A stretch of DNA of 64,000 nucleotides from Bog-473 sp963770645 (GCA_963770645.1 CAVYQL010000003.1:1240001-1304000); one strand, 5' to 3'; positions 1 through 9,780 are shown, counted from the stretch's first letter. Notes: generated from the letters alone by a model not told the origin. Numbers and translations: made by a program.

Positions 1-144
1 AAGTGGAAGGCGTACCTCGCGACGCGGCCGCCCCCGCCCCGTGCCCCCGCCCCCGGTGGTCCCGGCCCGCTGCCCGCGCGGGGGTTTCGTCCCGTTTCCG
101 CGGGGCCCCCTTGCCTTCTCCACCTGGGAGGGTGGGCGCTGAGG

Positions 145-205
145 TGTGTGGATTCAGGACATAGGCGACATCCCAGGTCGGGGGTGTGTCAAGACATAGG
201 AGACA
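145..205 (+). repeat. Left end of the IS: two tandem terminal motifs
   Basis: GGACATAGGCGACA at 157-170 and AGACATAGGAGACA at 192-205 are two copies of the same 14-base motif, 35 bases apart in the same orientation. They face the transposase gene, whose start lies 22 bases after the second copy. Two copies per end suggest two transposase binding sites, and the inner copy may also overlap the transposase promoter. Confidence 0.6.
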
Positions 206-226
206 CCTACCCCGTGGAGGTCTCCG

Positions 227-1387
227 ATGGACTTGGGCCCGTTTCTGATCGAGACGCACCTGCGGACGGGTCGGCCGATTGCCGAACTGGCGAGAACCCA
301 CGGCGTGCACCGCAGCTGGCTCTACAAGTTGCTCCGGCGCTACCGCCTCGAGGGCCCCTCTGGGCTCGAGGCACGCTCTCGGCGACCGCTCCGCTCGCCT
401 TCACGCGTACGGGACCGCTACGAGGACGAGATCGTCACCTTGCGAAAGGAGCTCTTGGACCTCGGGGTCGACGCCGGAGCCGAGACGATCAGGTATCACC
501 TCCAAAAGCGCCACGCCGAGGTCGTTCCTTCGGTGTCGAGCATCTGGCGGGTGCTCAAGGCCAGGGGCTTCGTCACACCCCAGCCCCAGAAGAGACCGAA
601 GAGCTCTCTCAGGCGCTTTTGCGCTGACGTCCCCAACGAAACCTGGCAGGCCGATGTGACCCATGTCCGGGTCGCTGACGACGTGGTCTTCGAGGTGCTC
701 AACGTCATCGACGACCATTCCAGGCTCTGTGTCGCCTCGCGTGCGTTTGTGATCACGAGATCCTCCGACGTGGTGCGCACGTTCTACAAATCCGCCGAAA
801 CACTGGGCTTTCCCCAGTCATTCCTCACCGACAACGGCCTGATCTTTAGTTCTCACGCCCGGCACGGGTTCGCCGGTGCCTTCGAGATGGAGCTCGCCGG
901 CTTGGGCATCCATTCGAAGCACTCGCGTCCCTATCATCCCCAGACCTGCGGAAAGGTCGAGCGCTTCCACCAGACGCTCAAGAAGTTCATCAACGAGCAG
1001 GACGCGATCGAGACAAAGAAGCAACTCCAGGTCCAGCTCGATCGCTTCGTCAGCTATTACAACGAGGTCCGACCGCATCGCGCCATCGGTCGCAAGACCC
1101 CGGCCGAGGTGTATGCGGCGAGGGAAAAGGCCAGGCCTTCCTCAGAACCGATCGACCTGAGCGGTGGGCGCAAGCTGCGCCACGACAAACTCGACGGCAA
1201 AGGGACAGTGACGCTGCGGATCAACGGCCAGATGCACCACATTCCCTGCGGCCGCCAGTTCGCGGGTCTCCGTGTGCGGGTCCTCGTCGAGGGTCTCGAC
1301 ATCTCGGTTATCGGTGTCGACGGCCAGCCCGTGCGGCACCTCACCTTGGACCCGACCAAGAACTACCAACCCCTTGGGCGGCTCTGA
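227..1387 (+). CDS. IS481-family transposase
   Basis: A 386-residue DDE transposase that cuts and joins the IS ends. Residues 14-43 form a helix-turn-helix (AELARTHGVHRSWLYKLLRR), followed by a second helical DNA-binding part and an rve-type catalytic core. The acidic triad is visible as D143 (WQADVTH), D202 (LTDNG) and E245 (GKVERFHQTLK), with the HRPYHPQT-like segment before the Glu. The C-terminal 90 residues carry the usual small extension of this family. The frame is intact, so the copy may be active. ATG is preceded by GTGGAGG at a suitable distance. Confidence 0.9.
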   Translation: MDLGPFLIETHLRTGRPIAELARTHGVHRSWLYKLLRRYRLEGPSGLEARSRRPLRSPSRVRDRYEDEIVTLRKELLDLGVDAGAETIRYHLQKRHAEVVPSVSSIWRVLKARGFVTPQPQKRPKSSLRRFCADVPNETWQADVTHVRVADDVVFEVLNVIDDHSRLCVASRAFVITRSSDVVRTFYKSAETLGFPQSFLTDNGLIFSSHARHGFAGAFEMELAGLGIHSKHSRPYHPQTCGKVERFHQTLKKFINEQDAIETKKQLQVQLDRFVSYYNEVRPHRAIGRKTPAEVYAAREKARPSSEPIDLSGGRKLRHDKLDGKGTVTLRINGQMHHIPCGRQFAGLRVRVLVEGLDISVIGVDGQPVRHLTLDPTKNYQPLGRL

Positions 1388-1394
1388 CTCAGAG

Positions 1395-1443
1395 TGTCTA
1401 CGATGTCCCGCGACATCTGTCTCCGATGTCTCGCGACATCACA
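1395..1443 (-). repeat. Right end of the IS: two tandem terminal motifs
   Basis: TGTCTACGATGTCC (1395-1408) and TGTCTCCGATGTCT (1418-1431) are inverted copies of the left-end motif. The outer one matches the inner left copy at 13 of 14 positions after complementing. The copies are 23 bases apart here against 35 on the left, so the ends are not equivalent. The triplet GCGACA follows both copies. Confidence 0.6.
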
Positions 1444-1936
1444 GGGTGGTCATGAGGTGTCATAAGGCGAAACCGTTTGCTCAGGTAGACGGGCTGCCGG
1501 TGTCCCTTCCCCCGCCCAACGCCGTGATCCGAACCGGTCCAGGCGACCGGTAGACCCCACACTGGATGAGAATCCTCCAGCAGGCGCGCTACAACCAAGT
1601 CCCGTCGGGCTGCGCCTTTCCCCCGTGACGAATCATCCACCAACCAAGACACATCGGAAGGTCCCGTCCGGCGCAACACGGCGGACGTTCGCGCGGTCGC
1701 ACGGTCCGGCACAGCGGTCGCACAAATCCGCTGGTCAACTCGTAGCTTCTGGCCTACTATCCTGTTGGTGGCCATTCGACGGCAGGCCCCCGGAATCCTT
1801 GAGCTACGACGGCTCTCACTTAGTTCGATGGCACAACCCCGGTACCGAGGTAGAGGGGATGGAGAGGCGTCGCCTGGTCCCGCATTCCGCTGTCGGCAAC
1901 ACAATTCTGGACTCGTAGAACAGTAGGGAGCCAGCC
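1444..1936. other. No gene seen
   Basis: This stretch lies between the IS and the Sel1 gene. Open frames on both strands lack ribosome sites and recognisable sequence, and codon use does not resemble neighbours. It probably holds the promoter of the Sel1 gene, but I cannot place it. Composition is lower in GC than the rest of the window. Confidence 0.5.
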
Positions 1937-2836
1937 GTGTTCCAGAGCCGAGCAGCGGACTCACCGTACGAACCACCTCAGCACTCCTTGCCACCATCTC
2001 CTCGGGCACATCTGGAGCCGACACCGCCACAGAGCGACCCAGCCTTCGAACGTCTCAGCCTGGAGTCGGCTTCGGGCGAGATCGAGTCGATGTACGAGTT
2101 TGGCGTTCTCCTTTGGAAGCACGGATCCAGGGCCGACACGGAAGTTTGGTTCATCCGAGCCGCTGAGGCTGGTCATCTAAAGGCGATGGTGAACGCTGGT
2201 ATCGCACGCAACGTGGCGGGAGAATCCGAAGCAGCCCGGGAGTGGTGGCATAGAGCCGCAGATCTCGGATCGGCATCCTCGATGTGGCGGCTCGGATCAA
2301 TTACCGAAAATGCCGGCCATCTTGAGGAGGCCAAGGACTGGTACCAGCAGTCGGCGGATGGCGGCGACCTGGACGGTGCTGTTGCACTCGGCCTGGTCCT
2401 GGTCAAGATGGGTCAATTGAAAGAGGCCGAACGTTGGTTGAGGTATAGCGCCGATGGCGGCAACGTCAGCGGGATGCTCAATTTGGCCATATGCCTCGAA
2501 GATCAGGGAGAGGTTGCTGGTGCTGTCACCTGGTACACGCAAGCCTCAGAAAACGGCAATTCGCAAGCGATGCATGTCCTCGGGCTCCTCTCCCGGGACC
2601 AGGGGGATCTCGTAGGAGCGCAGAAGTGGCTCTATCGGAGCGCCGCCGCTGGCGACGCGGGATCCATGCTTTCGATGGCCTTCCTGCAGGAGGATCAAGG
2701 GCAGGACGCTGCGAGTGAAGCATGGTTCCGAGCGGCCCTCGCGGCCGGACATCCTCAGGCTGGCGACGAACTCGCCGCATTTTGTAGACGCCAAGAAGAG
2801 AGGCGACAGGGAAGAGGTCTGGACGGATTGAAATGA
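1937..2836 (+). CDS. Sel1-repeat (TPR-like) protein
   Basis: 299 residues. After a Pro-rich disordered N-terminus (about 1-45) the chain is built from about six 36-residue Sel1-like helical pairs of the form A..LG......G....A..W...A...G. The GTG start follows AGTAGGGAG. Such repeats bind partner proteins; no catalytic motif, signal peptide or membrane segment is present. The repeats are of the same type as those at the N-terminus of the FtsK-like ATPase encoded on the other strand at 5.8-9.8 kb, so the two may bind the same partner or this gene may be a detached relative. It converges on that operon. Confidence 0.8.
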   Translation: MFQSRAADSPYEPPQHSLPPSPRAHLEPTPPQSDPAFERLSLESASGEIESMYEFGVLLWKHGSRADTEVWFIRAAEAGHLKAMVNAGIARNVAGESEAAREWWHRAADLGSASSMWRLGSITENAGHLEEAKDWYQQSADGGDLDGAVALGLVLVKMGQLKEAERWLRYSADGGNVSGMLNLAICLEDQGEVAGAVTWYTQASENGNSQAMHVLGLLSRDQGDLVGAQKWLYRSAAAGDAGSMLSMAFLQEDQGQDAASEAWFRAALAAGHPQAGDELAAFCRRQEERRQGRGLDGLK

Positions 2837-3022
2837 CGAGAGCGGTTCGGTAAATACCGGCACGCTCGGCTTCGCTCTGCATCGAGACCGTGCGTTTCGT
2901 CGTACTGCGGAATCGCAAAATGATTCGATAGCCAGTCATCACAGGAACGCGCGTTCGCAAACCCAACACCGATGCGCGTTGGCCCGAACTACGCAGCTCA
3001 GGAAGAGTGACGCTCGTTAGGT

Positions 3023-3529
3023 TTAGGCGCCCAGAATTTCCCGCGCTTTAGCGATTTCGGGAGCAAAATCGATGTCAGGTCGGTCCGCTTGCATTACGTT
3101 GAGTGCATCGAGTCCAACCGATGCGATGCCTTTATAAGCTGCGTCGTCCATCATCCCATAGCCCACCCCAAGCCCGAAGTTATTGGGCAAGTTCGGTCCA
3201 ATATTCTCCATATAATCGACCGAAAACAAGAATATCTTGCCGGTTAAGCCGTGATCCCCTAGCTCATGTGCCTCTTGCGCAATTTCGGTCCACCAGACCC
3301 AAGGGCGGTTCCATCCCATTGACAACCGGCCGTCACCAAGTTCGCCAAACTTCTCAAGTACATCAGCAAGATCCTGGTCACTCCCATTTCCTCGTACATC
3401 TTCGAATCTCGTCATCAGCCGGTTGGCTGAATCCAAGTCACTCTGCGAAAAGCTGTTTATCCTTCTGTCAATCGGCTCAGGCTCCGAAAAGGAGGAGCCG
3501 CTGTCACTCCTCCGCTTGAACAGTCCCAT
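3023..3529 (-). CDS. Unknown accessory protein, last gene of the FtsK operon
   Basis: 168 residues, not recognised. It starts with a short basic-hydrophobic leader (MGLFKRR) and an acidic linker, then a helical body rich in Trp (WNRPWVWWTEIAQEA) and ends in AKAREILGA. The upstream-operon gene at 9880-10486 has the same plan: a leader MPIFGKKR, a linker, a helical body and the same AREILG ending. I read them as diverged paralogues at the two ends of one operon. No signal peptide or catalytic signature is visible. It is the most downstream gene, 68 bases after the preceding one. Function cannot be assigned. Confidence 0.65.
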   Translation of the reverse strand: MGLFKRRSDSGSSFSEPEPIDRRINSFSQSDLDSANRLMTRFEDVRGNGSDQDLADVLEKFGELGDGRLSMGWNRPWVWWTEIAQEAHELGDHGLTGKIFLFSVDYMENIGPNLPNNFGLGVGYGMMDDAAYKGIASVGLDALNVMQADRPDIDFAPEIAKAREILGA

Positions 3530-3597
3530 GCCAGCGTCCTTTCATTCTTGTCCTGTTGTTCCGCCAACGAGTACCCGCGTCCGCTCTATTTGCAGAC

Positions 3598-3891
3598 TCA
3601 TATCGGTCGGCGAAAGTAGACCATGCGACCTTCTCGGCCGGTCGTCTCCCAGCCTTCCTTGCGCAACCTCTCGACCTGCGAGTCGAAGAACGCAATGCTC
3701 TTTTTCGCCTCCGCCGCTGCGGCCGCTTCATCTGACTCGATAGGTCCCTTGTACAGCTCATTCCAATCCTGACCGTCGAGTCCAGCCTGATGACCCTGTC
3801 GCCACTTCACGGCATAGGGCAGCGAATGACTCCCACCGGTCCACAGCCGGAGAGTGCCCTCTTCGTACTTCTGCCTTGAGAACATACCCAC
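3598..3891 (-). CDS. Small unknown protein of the FtsK operon
   Basis: 97 residues, not recognised. The N-terminus (MGMFSRQKYEEG) again has the short M-x-x-F-basic start shared by the paralogues at 3023-3529 and 9880-10486. The body reads like a mixed alpha/beta domain with a helical central part (EAAAAAEAKKSIAFFDSQVE) and a C-terminal strand (GRMVYFRRP). There is no signal peptide or membrane segment. It lies 44 bases from the gene before it in the operon and could be a binding partner or immunity-type protein for the 278-residue protein encoded upstream; that is inference from position. Confidence 0.55.
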   Translation of the reverse strand: MGMFSRQKYEEGTLRLWTGGSHSLPYAVKWRQGHQAGLDGQDWNELYKGPIESDEAAAAAEAKKSIAFFDSQVERLRKEGWETTGREGRMVYFRRPI

Positions 3892-3935
3892 AGATATCCT
3901 TCCTTGTTCGCGAGGACATTTGCAGCTCCTCCGTC

Positions 3936-4397
3936 CTACCGCCTAAAAAACCCTCGTTTCTTGGTCCCTACTGGCTCGATCTTTCCCCGACGGACCTCGT
4001 CGTCGTACCGTTCGGTCATGTGCGTCTTCCACTCTCCGGCAGCTTTCGTAAGCATCTCTGCGTTGTAGTCGTCGAAATAGCCTGACGGACCGCCATTTTC
4101 CCAACCACGATCGGTCATCTCCTTATACAGCAGGTCGACGATTTCGTAGTACTGCATGTACCGACCCTTGTTGAGGACTGCATCGCAGCAAGACCCGGCT
4201 CCTACGAGAAGGATGTATTCAACCCACTGGGTATCTGGCCATTGGCCACCGTTTAGAAGGGCATCTCGCGCTCCCTCTGCCGCTTGTCGGGTTGCCTGGT
4301 CATCTTGACCCTTGCTGGCTTTGACTGCCTCCCAAGGAACAGTCATCTCCTGCATCAGCATGTCTTGTTGCGGACTCAATTGGGACTGATCCGGCAC
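3936..4397 (-). CDS. Unknown helical protein of the FtsK operon
   Basis: 153 residues, predicted mostly helical, soluble, Gln/Met-rich at the start (MPDQSQLSPQQDMLMQEMTV). It contains an aromatic stretch (YMQYYEIVDLLYKEM) and a basic tail (GTKKRGFFRR). I do not recognise a family. It sits between the second WXG-like gene (45 bases upstream) and a 97-residue unknown, in the same orientation, so it is probably co-transcribed. The Cys pair near the middle (GSCCDAV) is unusual in this gene set. No enzyme motif is visible. Confidence 0.6.
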   Translation of the reverse strand: MPDQSQLSPQQDMLMQEMTVPWEAVKASKGQDDQATRQAAEGARDALLNGGQWPDTQWVEYILLVGAGSCCDAVLNKGRYMQYYEIVDLLYKEMTDRGWENGGPSGYFDDYNAEMLTKAAGEWKTHMTERYDDEVRRGKIEPVGTKKRGFFRR

Positions 4398-4442
4398 CGG
4401 CTTAATCCTCCCTCTCTCGAAGACGTTCGGGTTCTAAAAGCA

Positions 4443-4711
4443 CTACCGACCTAGATAACTCTGAAGTGCGTTCACCTCCTTGGCGAGCACGGGCTTCAAC
4501 TCATCGAGCCGCTGGGTCGTTTGACGCACGCTCGCGGTAGCGCTGTTTAACTTGGCCTCGAAATCATTCCTTGCTGCATCCTTCCAGTCGGCGGATGCGA
4601 AGAGCCGCGCTGTAACTTCTTCAGCGCGTCGCTCACTTCGGCTTGGGCCGTATCGACAGCCTTTTGCAGCCGCCTTAGGTCCTCCGGGTTTGCGTGGACG
4701 GACTGGGACAT
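4443..4711 (-). CDS. WXG-like small helical protein, frame broken
   Basis: Reading from ATG at 4711 gives MSQSVHANPEDLRRLQKAVD and on to DALKK; near 4625-4640 the frame must change, after which it continues EVTARLFASADWKDAARNDF to NALQSYLGR and a stop at 4443. The span is 269 bases, one short of 90 codons, so one missing base would explain the break. The restored product of about 89 residues is a helix, a turn with W-K-D, and a second long helix, the plan of WXG100-type ESX proteins. The gene is easily missed because neither half is long. It follows the other WXG-like gene by 9 bases. Family membership is by pattern only. Confidence 0.6.
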
Positions 4712-4720
4712 CGTGCTACC

Positions 4721-4945
4721 TCACTCTTCCAACTGTCGGAGGGCACGGGTTAGCACTTCGTCTGCTTCCCTGAGCGCCCTGATGAATTGACGGCTCTCGT
4801 CGATCAGCGGCTGTAAGGCGATTCGCTCCACCTTTTGCAACACCGGGTCGTTCCACCGGCCTCGAACCTCGTTCATCTGGGCGTCAAAACGTTTTTCAGC
4901 GTCGACTAATCCATCGATGATTGCCGAGAAACCTTGGCTACTCAT
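4721..4945 (-). CDS. WXG-like small helical protein
   Basis: 74 residues from ATG at 4945, which overlaps the stop of the preceding gene as ATGA; a longer upstream start would overlap that gene by 50 bases and is less likely. The protein is two helices joined by a turn with W31-N-D (EVRGRWNDPVLQKVE), the same W-x-D plan as the next gene. Such small hairpin proteins in pairs typify WXG100/ESX partners, which bind FtsK/EssC-type ATPases. Here the ATPase is two genes upstream. No C-terminal YxxxD/E secretion signal is clear, and length is shorter than the usual 100 residues. Translational coupling suggests a fixed ratio to the upstream protein. Confidence 0.65.
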   Translation of the reverse strand: MSSQGFSAIIDGLVDAEKRFDAQMNEVRGRWNDPVLQKVERIALQPLIDESRQFIRALREADEVLTRALRQLEE

Positions 4946-5778
4946 TCGACCACTCGGGCTGGAATGCTGTCGAGGCCCATACTCCGCGCCACCCATATAC
5001 GGTGATATCCGTTCGCTACTTGGTATCTATCACCGGCACGGTTCAACCGGATTGCATTGTCGGGTCCCAGGAACCCGAGGTACGTGTCGGTGTAACTTCT
5101 CGTACCGGACAATCCTTCTGATGCGTCTCGCTTCTGGAGGTAATCGACACCGTCGCCCCGGTCAACGGCCGGTAGGACCACCTCATGCAGAGCGTGGTAT
5201 GCCCACGTGAGGTCGGCAGGGCTGTACCCCTTGCCGAAATCCTCGGATCCAATGCTGCGATCGCTCGTGTCGATTTGAGAGAGCGGAACGAAGGTCACTC
5301 CCGCGGCACCAGTATTGCGTCGGGTCTCGCCGTTGGAGCCCGAAGTCGCCTGGGAGCCCTTCACGTGGAGATATTCGGCCGCATCACTGGATGCCTCCCT
5401 TAGGACGACCCCGGCGCGCCGGACGCCTTCGGAGACTTCGCTTCGTAGGCGCAGACAGGCGGCCCGCAGTGGCGTATCAGCCGCTTCTATCGTTCGGAGA
5501 GCGTTCTCACCGCGTTCAAGCTTCGACCGTGCCTTAGCCGCAGCACGTGCTGCTCCAGAGCAGTCGCCGCTACCAGCGTCCCTGCAACTCTTAAGCGCTT
5601 TCTCGGCGTTCTCGCACTCAACACGCCGACATCGGACGACCTCTGCGATCCGCTGCATCTCTTGAGTCAGGTGTGCCGACGCCCGATGCTCCGCATCAAA
5701 GGCGTTCTGCTGGTACTGACCAAGAGCCCGAGCCAGCGTGCCGATTGCCTCTAGATCCGTGTGCGCACCCGAGTTCAT
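4942..5778 (-). CDS. Coiled-coil protein with C-terminal ParB-like domain, possible effector
   Basis: 278 residues. Residues 1-140 are long helices with many Ala/Arg/Glu and two Cys-flanked segments (VECENAEKALKSC, GDCSG), like the helical targeting regions of WXG/LXG-type effectors. Residues about 160-278 look like a ParB/sulfiredoxin-type fold: FVPLSQIDTSDR at its start and YQVANGYHRIWVARSMG near the end, with the G-x-H-R motif at 257-260 and a final IPARVV strand. ParB-like domains occur as toxin modules in polymorphic toxin systems; whether this one cuts nucleic acid is unknown. It overlaps the ATPase stop (ATGA) and the next gene start (ATGA), so three genes are translationally coupled. 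No signal peptide. Confidence 0.7.
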   Translation of the reverse strand: MNSGAHTDLEAIGTLARALGQYQQNAFDAEHRASAHLTQEMQRIAEVVRCRRVECENAEKALKSCRDAGSGDCSGAARAAAKARSKLERGENALRTIEAADTPLRAACLRLRSEVSEGVRRAGVVLREASSDAAEYLHVKGSQATSGSNGETRRNTGAAGVTFVPLSQIDTSDRSIGSEDFGKGYSPADLTWAYHALHEVVLPAVDRGDGVDYLQKRDASEGLSGTRSYTDTYLGFLGPDNAIRLNRAGDRYQVANGYHRIWVARSMGLDSIPARVVE

Positions 5779-8700
5779 CGAAGGGCCCCGTTTTGGCGAA
5801 GGGTTGTCATCACCCAGGTAGGCGTCGCTTGCTCGAATCGCCTGAACCGGATGGTAAGCGCTCGATCTTGATCGTCAAAGACCGCCTGACTGGAATCCAG
5901 CCCTGCAGCGATCTCGCTTCCCACCAAATGGTCGCTGTCCTCTCGACTCATGGATCCCGCAACTCGCAGTCCGAACTCTCGGATTGCTTCGCGTGACAAG
6001 CGACGTTGAAGCGAAGAGACGCGTTCGCACCACGCAATCACGTGCACCCCCACCTCTGGCCCGTCACGTAGCACCGACAACAGATCAGCAGCAAGTCCAG
6101 CTCCCAAGTCTGACGCATCCGGATCAAGGTCTCTTGCCCGGTGGAGGGACGAGAGGAGCAGAACAATGGGCTCACTTCGATACTCCTGAAGGTCGAGTCG
6201 TGACGCGATCATCTTGGCCAGCTGCTTTACGACGTCGGGAGCCTGGCGACCTCTCACCGCATTTAGGACACCGCGAGTCGCGAGTTCCTCGATCACTGCG
6301 CTCCACGGCACATCGGGCGCGCCAAAATCGCACAACTGCACTTCGGCACCCTGACTAGCCGCCGCGACAATCGCCGTAGTGAGGAGTGAGTAGCCCGTCT
6401 CGTCGTCAACGACGGTAAGCAGGTTGTTGGCGGGCTCTCGGTGAAGCTCCGCGCAGACAGGTCCGGCCAACGAGAGCGGCAGTCCAAGGGGCAGGGAAAG
6501 GACGGTTTGAGAATCGGAGTGCTCGAAGACTCCACGCGGTGCGTCGGATACGTCTACCGGTCGATGGCCCTCGAAAACAGCAAGATCTCGGGCGGGTACG
6601 CCTTGCCTGGACCTACTAGACAGGGTGCTAATGATGGCTGCTCTTTCCTCGCTGGTGAGAAAAGCTGCCTGAAACCTTTGATTGGCATCCCTCATGCCAT
6701 TTGACGCGTTAAAGATGCCCTCACCGGGCCGGGTCAGCAACTGGGCATCTGGGTTGTCGTCACCCAGCACTAAGCGGGAATCTGCTTCGCTGCACTGCAG
6801 TGCTACTCGGATCGGGATCTGGCTAATCGTGTGCTTACCGAGTCCCACCAACCCGGCCAGCGTCTGGCTGGCCAAGATGCTGTGCATCCCGAACGCTCGA
6901 CCTTGTCGGATCACCCGATCGAGCAACTCTGCGCCTCGGGTTGAAGCCTTGTCGTCGCGCTCGAAGAGCACGTGGAACTCATCCATCACCAATACCGTGC
7001 GCGGCAGTACATTCCCGGTCTTTGCCCTGTAGCCCGGCAAGTTCAGCTCCTCGCCAGTTCCAGACCGGAATAATTCACCGCGGCGGCTGAGTTCGGCATC
7101 TAGACCCTCGAGGACGGAGAGACCGAACTCGCGATCTGACTCGATTGCTATGACCCGTGCGTGTGGAAGTCTTCCCGTAGCGTAAGCCTTGAACTCGACC
7201 CCTTCCTTGAAGTCGACCAGATAGAGCTCTAATTCGTCGGGTGGGTAGCGAAGGCAGAGTGACGTAATCAGGGCGTGAAGCAGTACTGATTTGCCAGATC
7301 CCGGCCTTCCGGCAATTAGGGCAGAGGAATGGATCTGCGAGTCGAGGACGAGAGAAGCGACCTCGGTTGCTCCGACACGTCCGAAGTCGGCCACCACTCG
7401 CTCGGCGCTGGTGTCTTGCCACCACGTCTCCGGTTCGTCTGGATGAGGAAGCGTTTGTTGGACCGAGATGCCAACCGCAACGGAGCGCCTGTTCTTTCTC
7501 GCGGGCCAGCGTGGCCACCTGGCCGGGCGAAACGCGGACGTCGCTCGCGGTGGCCAACCCGCGCTGCACCTGATTCAGTACCGCTTTGACGATCTCCGCT
7601 CCGGGTGCCTCAGGCGGGTGATAGGTCCAGGCTGCTCTCGCCCCTGAGATGTACTTTGAAGACGCTGGGCGGTAGGTCAAGATTTCGGATTCGTCGAGAG
7701 AGCCACCCGCTGCGAGAGCGTTTACCTGGCCGTTCGTCTCCTGACCAATCACCAGTGGGGTCAAACCCGCGATTGGGTCGATCGTGGCGGCACGGGTATT
7801 CGCATCTTGGGGTAGATCGGAATCTGAAAGTACAACTATGGTGAACACCCCGCACCGAGGTCCTGCCGCTACAACCTTTTTCAGCTGTTGAAGTGCATCG
7901 CCAAGCGACGCGTTGTTCGGCCCCACGAATCCGGCGGGATAGTCATAGAGGACGAGAAGCCGGTAAGGCTCGGAGACCTCACCGGCGGCGTGGTTGTACT
8001 CGGTGAGAGACGCGTACGTACCTTGAAGGTATTTCTGAGTAATGAGCGTGACGTGCTCTTCGAGACGTTGTAGCAACTCGTTGAGTTCGCGTTCAGTGCT
8101 CTTGACCTTGTCGCCGATTATCGCAGTCGCTGCGTCTCCCAGCTCGAAGAGGGCACTTGCTGACTCTCCTAGTCGCTTCGGGTCATAGATCTCAAGCTTC
8201 AGCTGACCTGCGGGGAGCAGGGCCAGAAGGCGAAGGATCACACCAAACGCAGCGTCTCTTGAGTCGGTAACCAAGCCATGGTCTCGATCAAGGTTCAGCA
8301 CGAGTGGTACAGAGACTGGCCACGTCCGCGCTTCAACATCTATCTCCGGCACGGCCAAGTCGTCTTTGCTCGGAGGGCGAAGTGACAGTTCGAGCGGACC
8401 GAGGATGGCAGAGCCGACCTGAACGGTGAGGTTGCCTGCTCCTGGAACAGGCCCCGGCTCGAACGCTTCCAGGGCAAGGTTTCCGATGATCGACGGTAGT
8501 GGATGTATTGAACCGCAGCTGTCTCGGACCTTGTCCAAACGAGTCTGGAGGACCTCATCCAGCAATTGGGGCAGACCACGGCGGAACGTGTCGAAGGCGC
8601 CGACCAGGTCAAATCGCTGGACGTAGTTCAAGGTGCCCGTTAGTTCGGTGGCATCTGCAGCGTGCTGCGCCTGCTGCTCCCGGCGTCGATTTGCGGTAAA

Positions 8701-9780
8701 GGGCACTCGAGCGCTCTGAAGCTCCCCGATCACGTCCTCAGCGCGACGGTCCCATTCAGCCAAAGAGTGGAACCGTGACCGGACGTTCTCTCTCCGGCCT
8801 AGGGGGCTTCCGTAGAGACGGCTGAACGATTCTGTGATTTGGTCGGCCAGGGACTTGGAGTGAGCGATTGCTCCTGACAGATCAGGCTCATTCTTGGCGG
8901 CTTCGTCGAGCGACTCGCGAAGGGCCGCGTGGGCCGTTTCGATCAGCGCCGCCACGTCGCGCTGCGCGAAGGCAATGTTTGGTCCCGCCGCAGCGAGGGT
9001 TGACATCTCAGACGGCGGCAAGGCCTCGTAGCCAGTGGACGCGCCAGCTGCTACAGACGTCAGAGTGGCGAGTATCTGGGGAGCGCCTGGATGCCCTCTG
9101 TCGGCCGCTCGTGTAAACGCAGTGAGCGCGCTTTGGACGTCTCCCCTCTTGAAGAGCAGAGAGGCCATGCCGTACGAGCCGTTTGGGTCACCTCGTTCAT
9201 CCGACCGGCGATAGGCGGCTTCAGCCTCCACTGTCTCTCCACGCCGTTCCAGGAGACCTCCCAACGCTGCAGCCCCTGCAGCATTTCCACGTTCATCGGC
9301 GCGCCGGAACGCCGCTTCTGCGCCGACCATGTCGTTCGTCTTCTCCAGGAGCACACCAAGGTTGAAAGAGCCGTCAGCATCACCGAGCTCGTCAGCCCGA
9401 CGGTTGGCCGCTATCGACCCAGGAATATCCCCGCGGGCATAAAGAATCTGGCCCAGCCCGTACGAGCCACCAGCAAAGCCCGCGCTGTCGGCATTCCGGT
9501 ACGCGGCCTCCGCTCCCTCTAGATCCCCGCAATCTTCCAGTAGAGCCGCGAGATTGCACGAGCCACGTGGATCCCCGCGCTGCTCGGATCGGCGGTAGGC
9601 GTCCTCTGCGCCGGCTACATCGCCCCTTTTGCGAAGGAGTACCCCGAGAAAGAGAGCGGCCTCGGCACTCCCAGCCTCGTCAGCGCGTCGATACGCCTCT
9701 TCCGCCCCATCGAAGTCACCTTCGTGGAAGAGCAGATTGGCCCGGCCAACTTCGTCATCCCACTCGCCAGGTCGTGACAC
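5775..9780 (-). CDS. Sel1-repeat FtsK/SpoIIIE-type ATPase, frame broken once
   Basis: About 1,334 residues after correcting one extra base near 7485-7500. Residues 1-245 are about six Sel1-like repeats (A..AYRRADE.G). Then comes a helical region and a degenerate first ATPase-like domain, followed by a well-kept FtsK/SpoIIIE domain with Walker A GRPGSGKS and Walker B TVLVMDEFHVLF, sensor-like LASQTL, and a third degenerate domain. That order of one active and other decayed P-loop units resembles EccC/EssC of type VII secretion, but I see no membrane helices and no FHA domain, so a cytosolic complex is as likely. The frame break falls between the second and third parts: both halves are long and intact, which suggests a sequence error. 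Confidence 0.85.

Larger units (their letters stand above)
145..1443 (+). mobile_element. IS481-family insertion sequence
   Basis: A 1,299-base element with one transposase gene. Both ends can be written as 26-base termini beginning TGTG and ending GACA (145-170 and the complement of 1418-1443), with 16 to 17 matching positions concentrated at the inner side. A second copy of the inner motif lies inside each end. No clear target duplication is visible next to the proposed ends, so the exact borders are uncertain by a few bases. Confidence 0.75.

Noticed and set aside
1..120. C-rich tract at the window start
   Set aside because: Low-complexity GC runs without coding or clear repeat structure; too near the edge to judge.
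144..1450. Target duplication of the IS481 element
   Set aside because: The bases outside the proposed ends (GAGG and GGGTGG) do not form a convincing direct repeat.
1398..2030. 210-codon open frame on the minus strand
   Set aside because: It overlaps the Sel1 gene start, has no ribosome site or recognisable sequence, and its composition is shadow-like.
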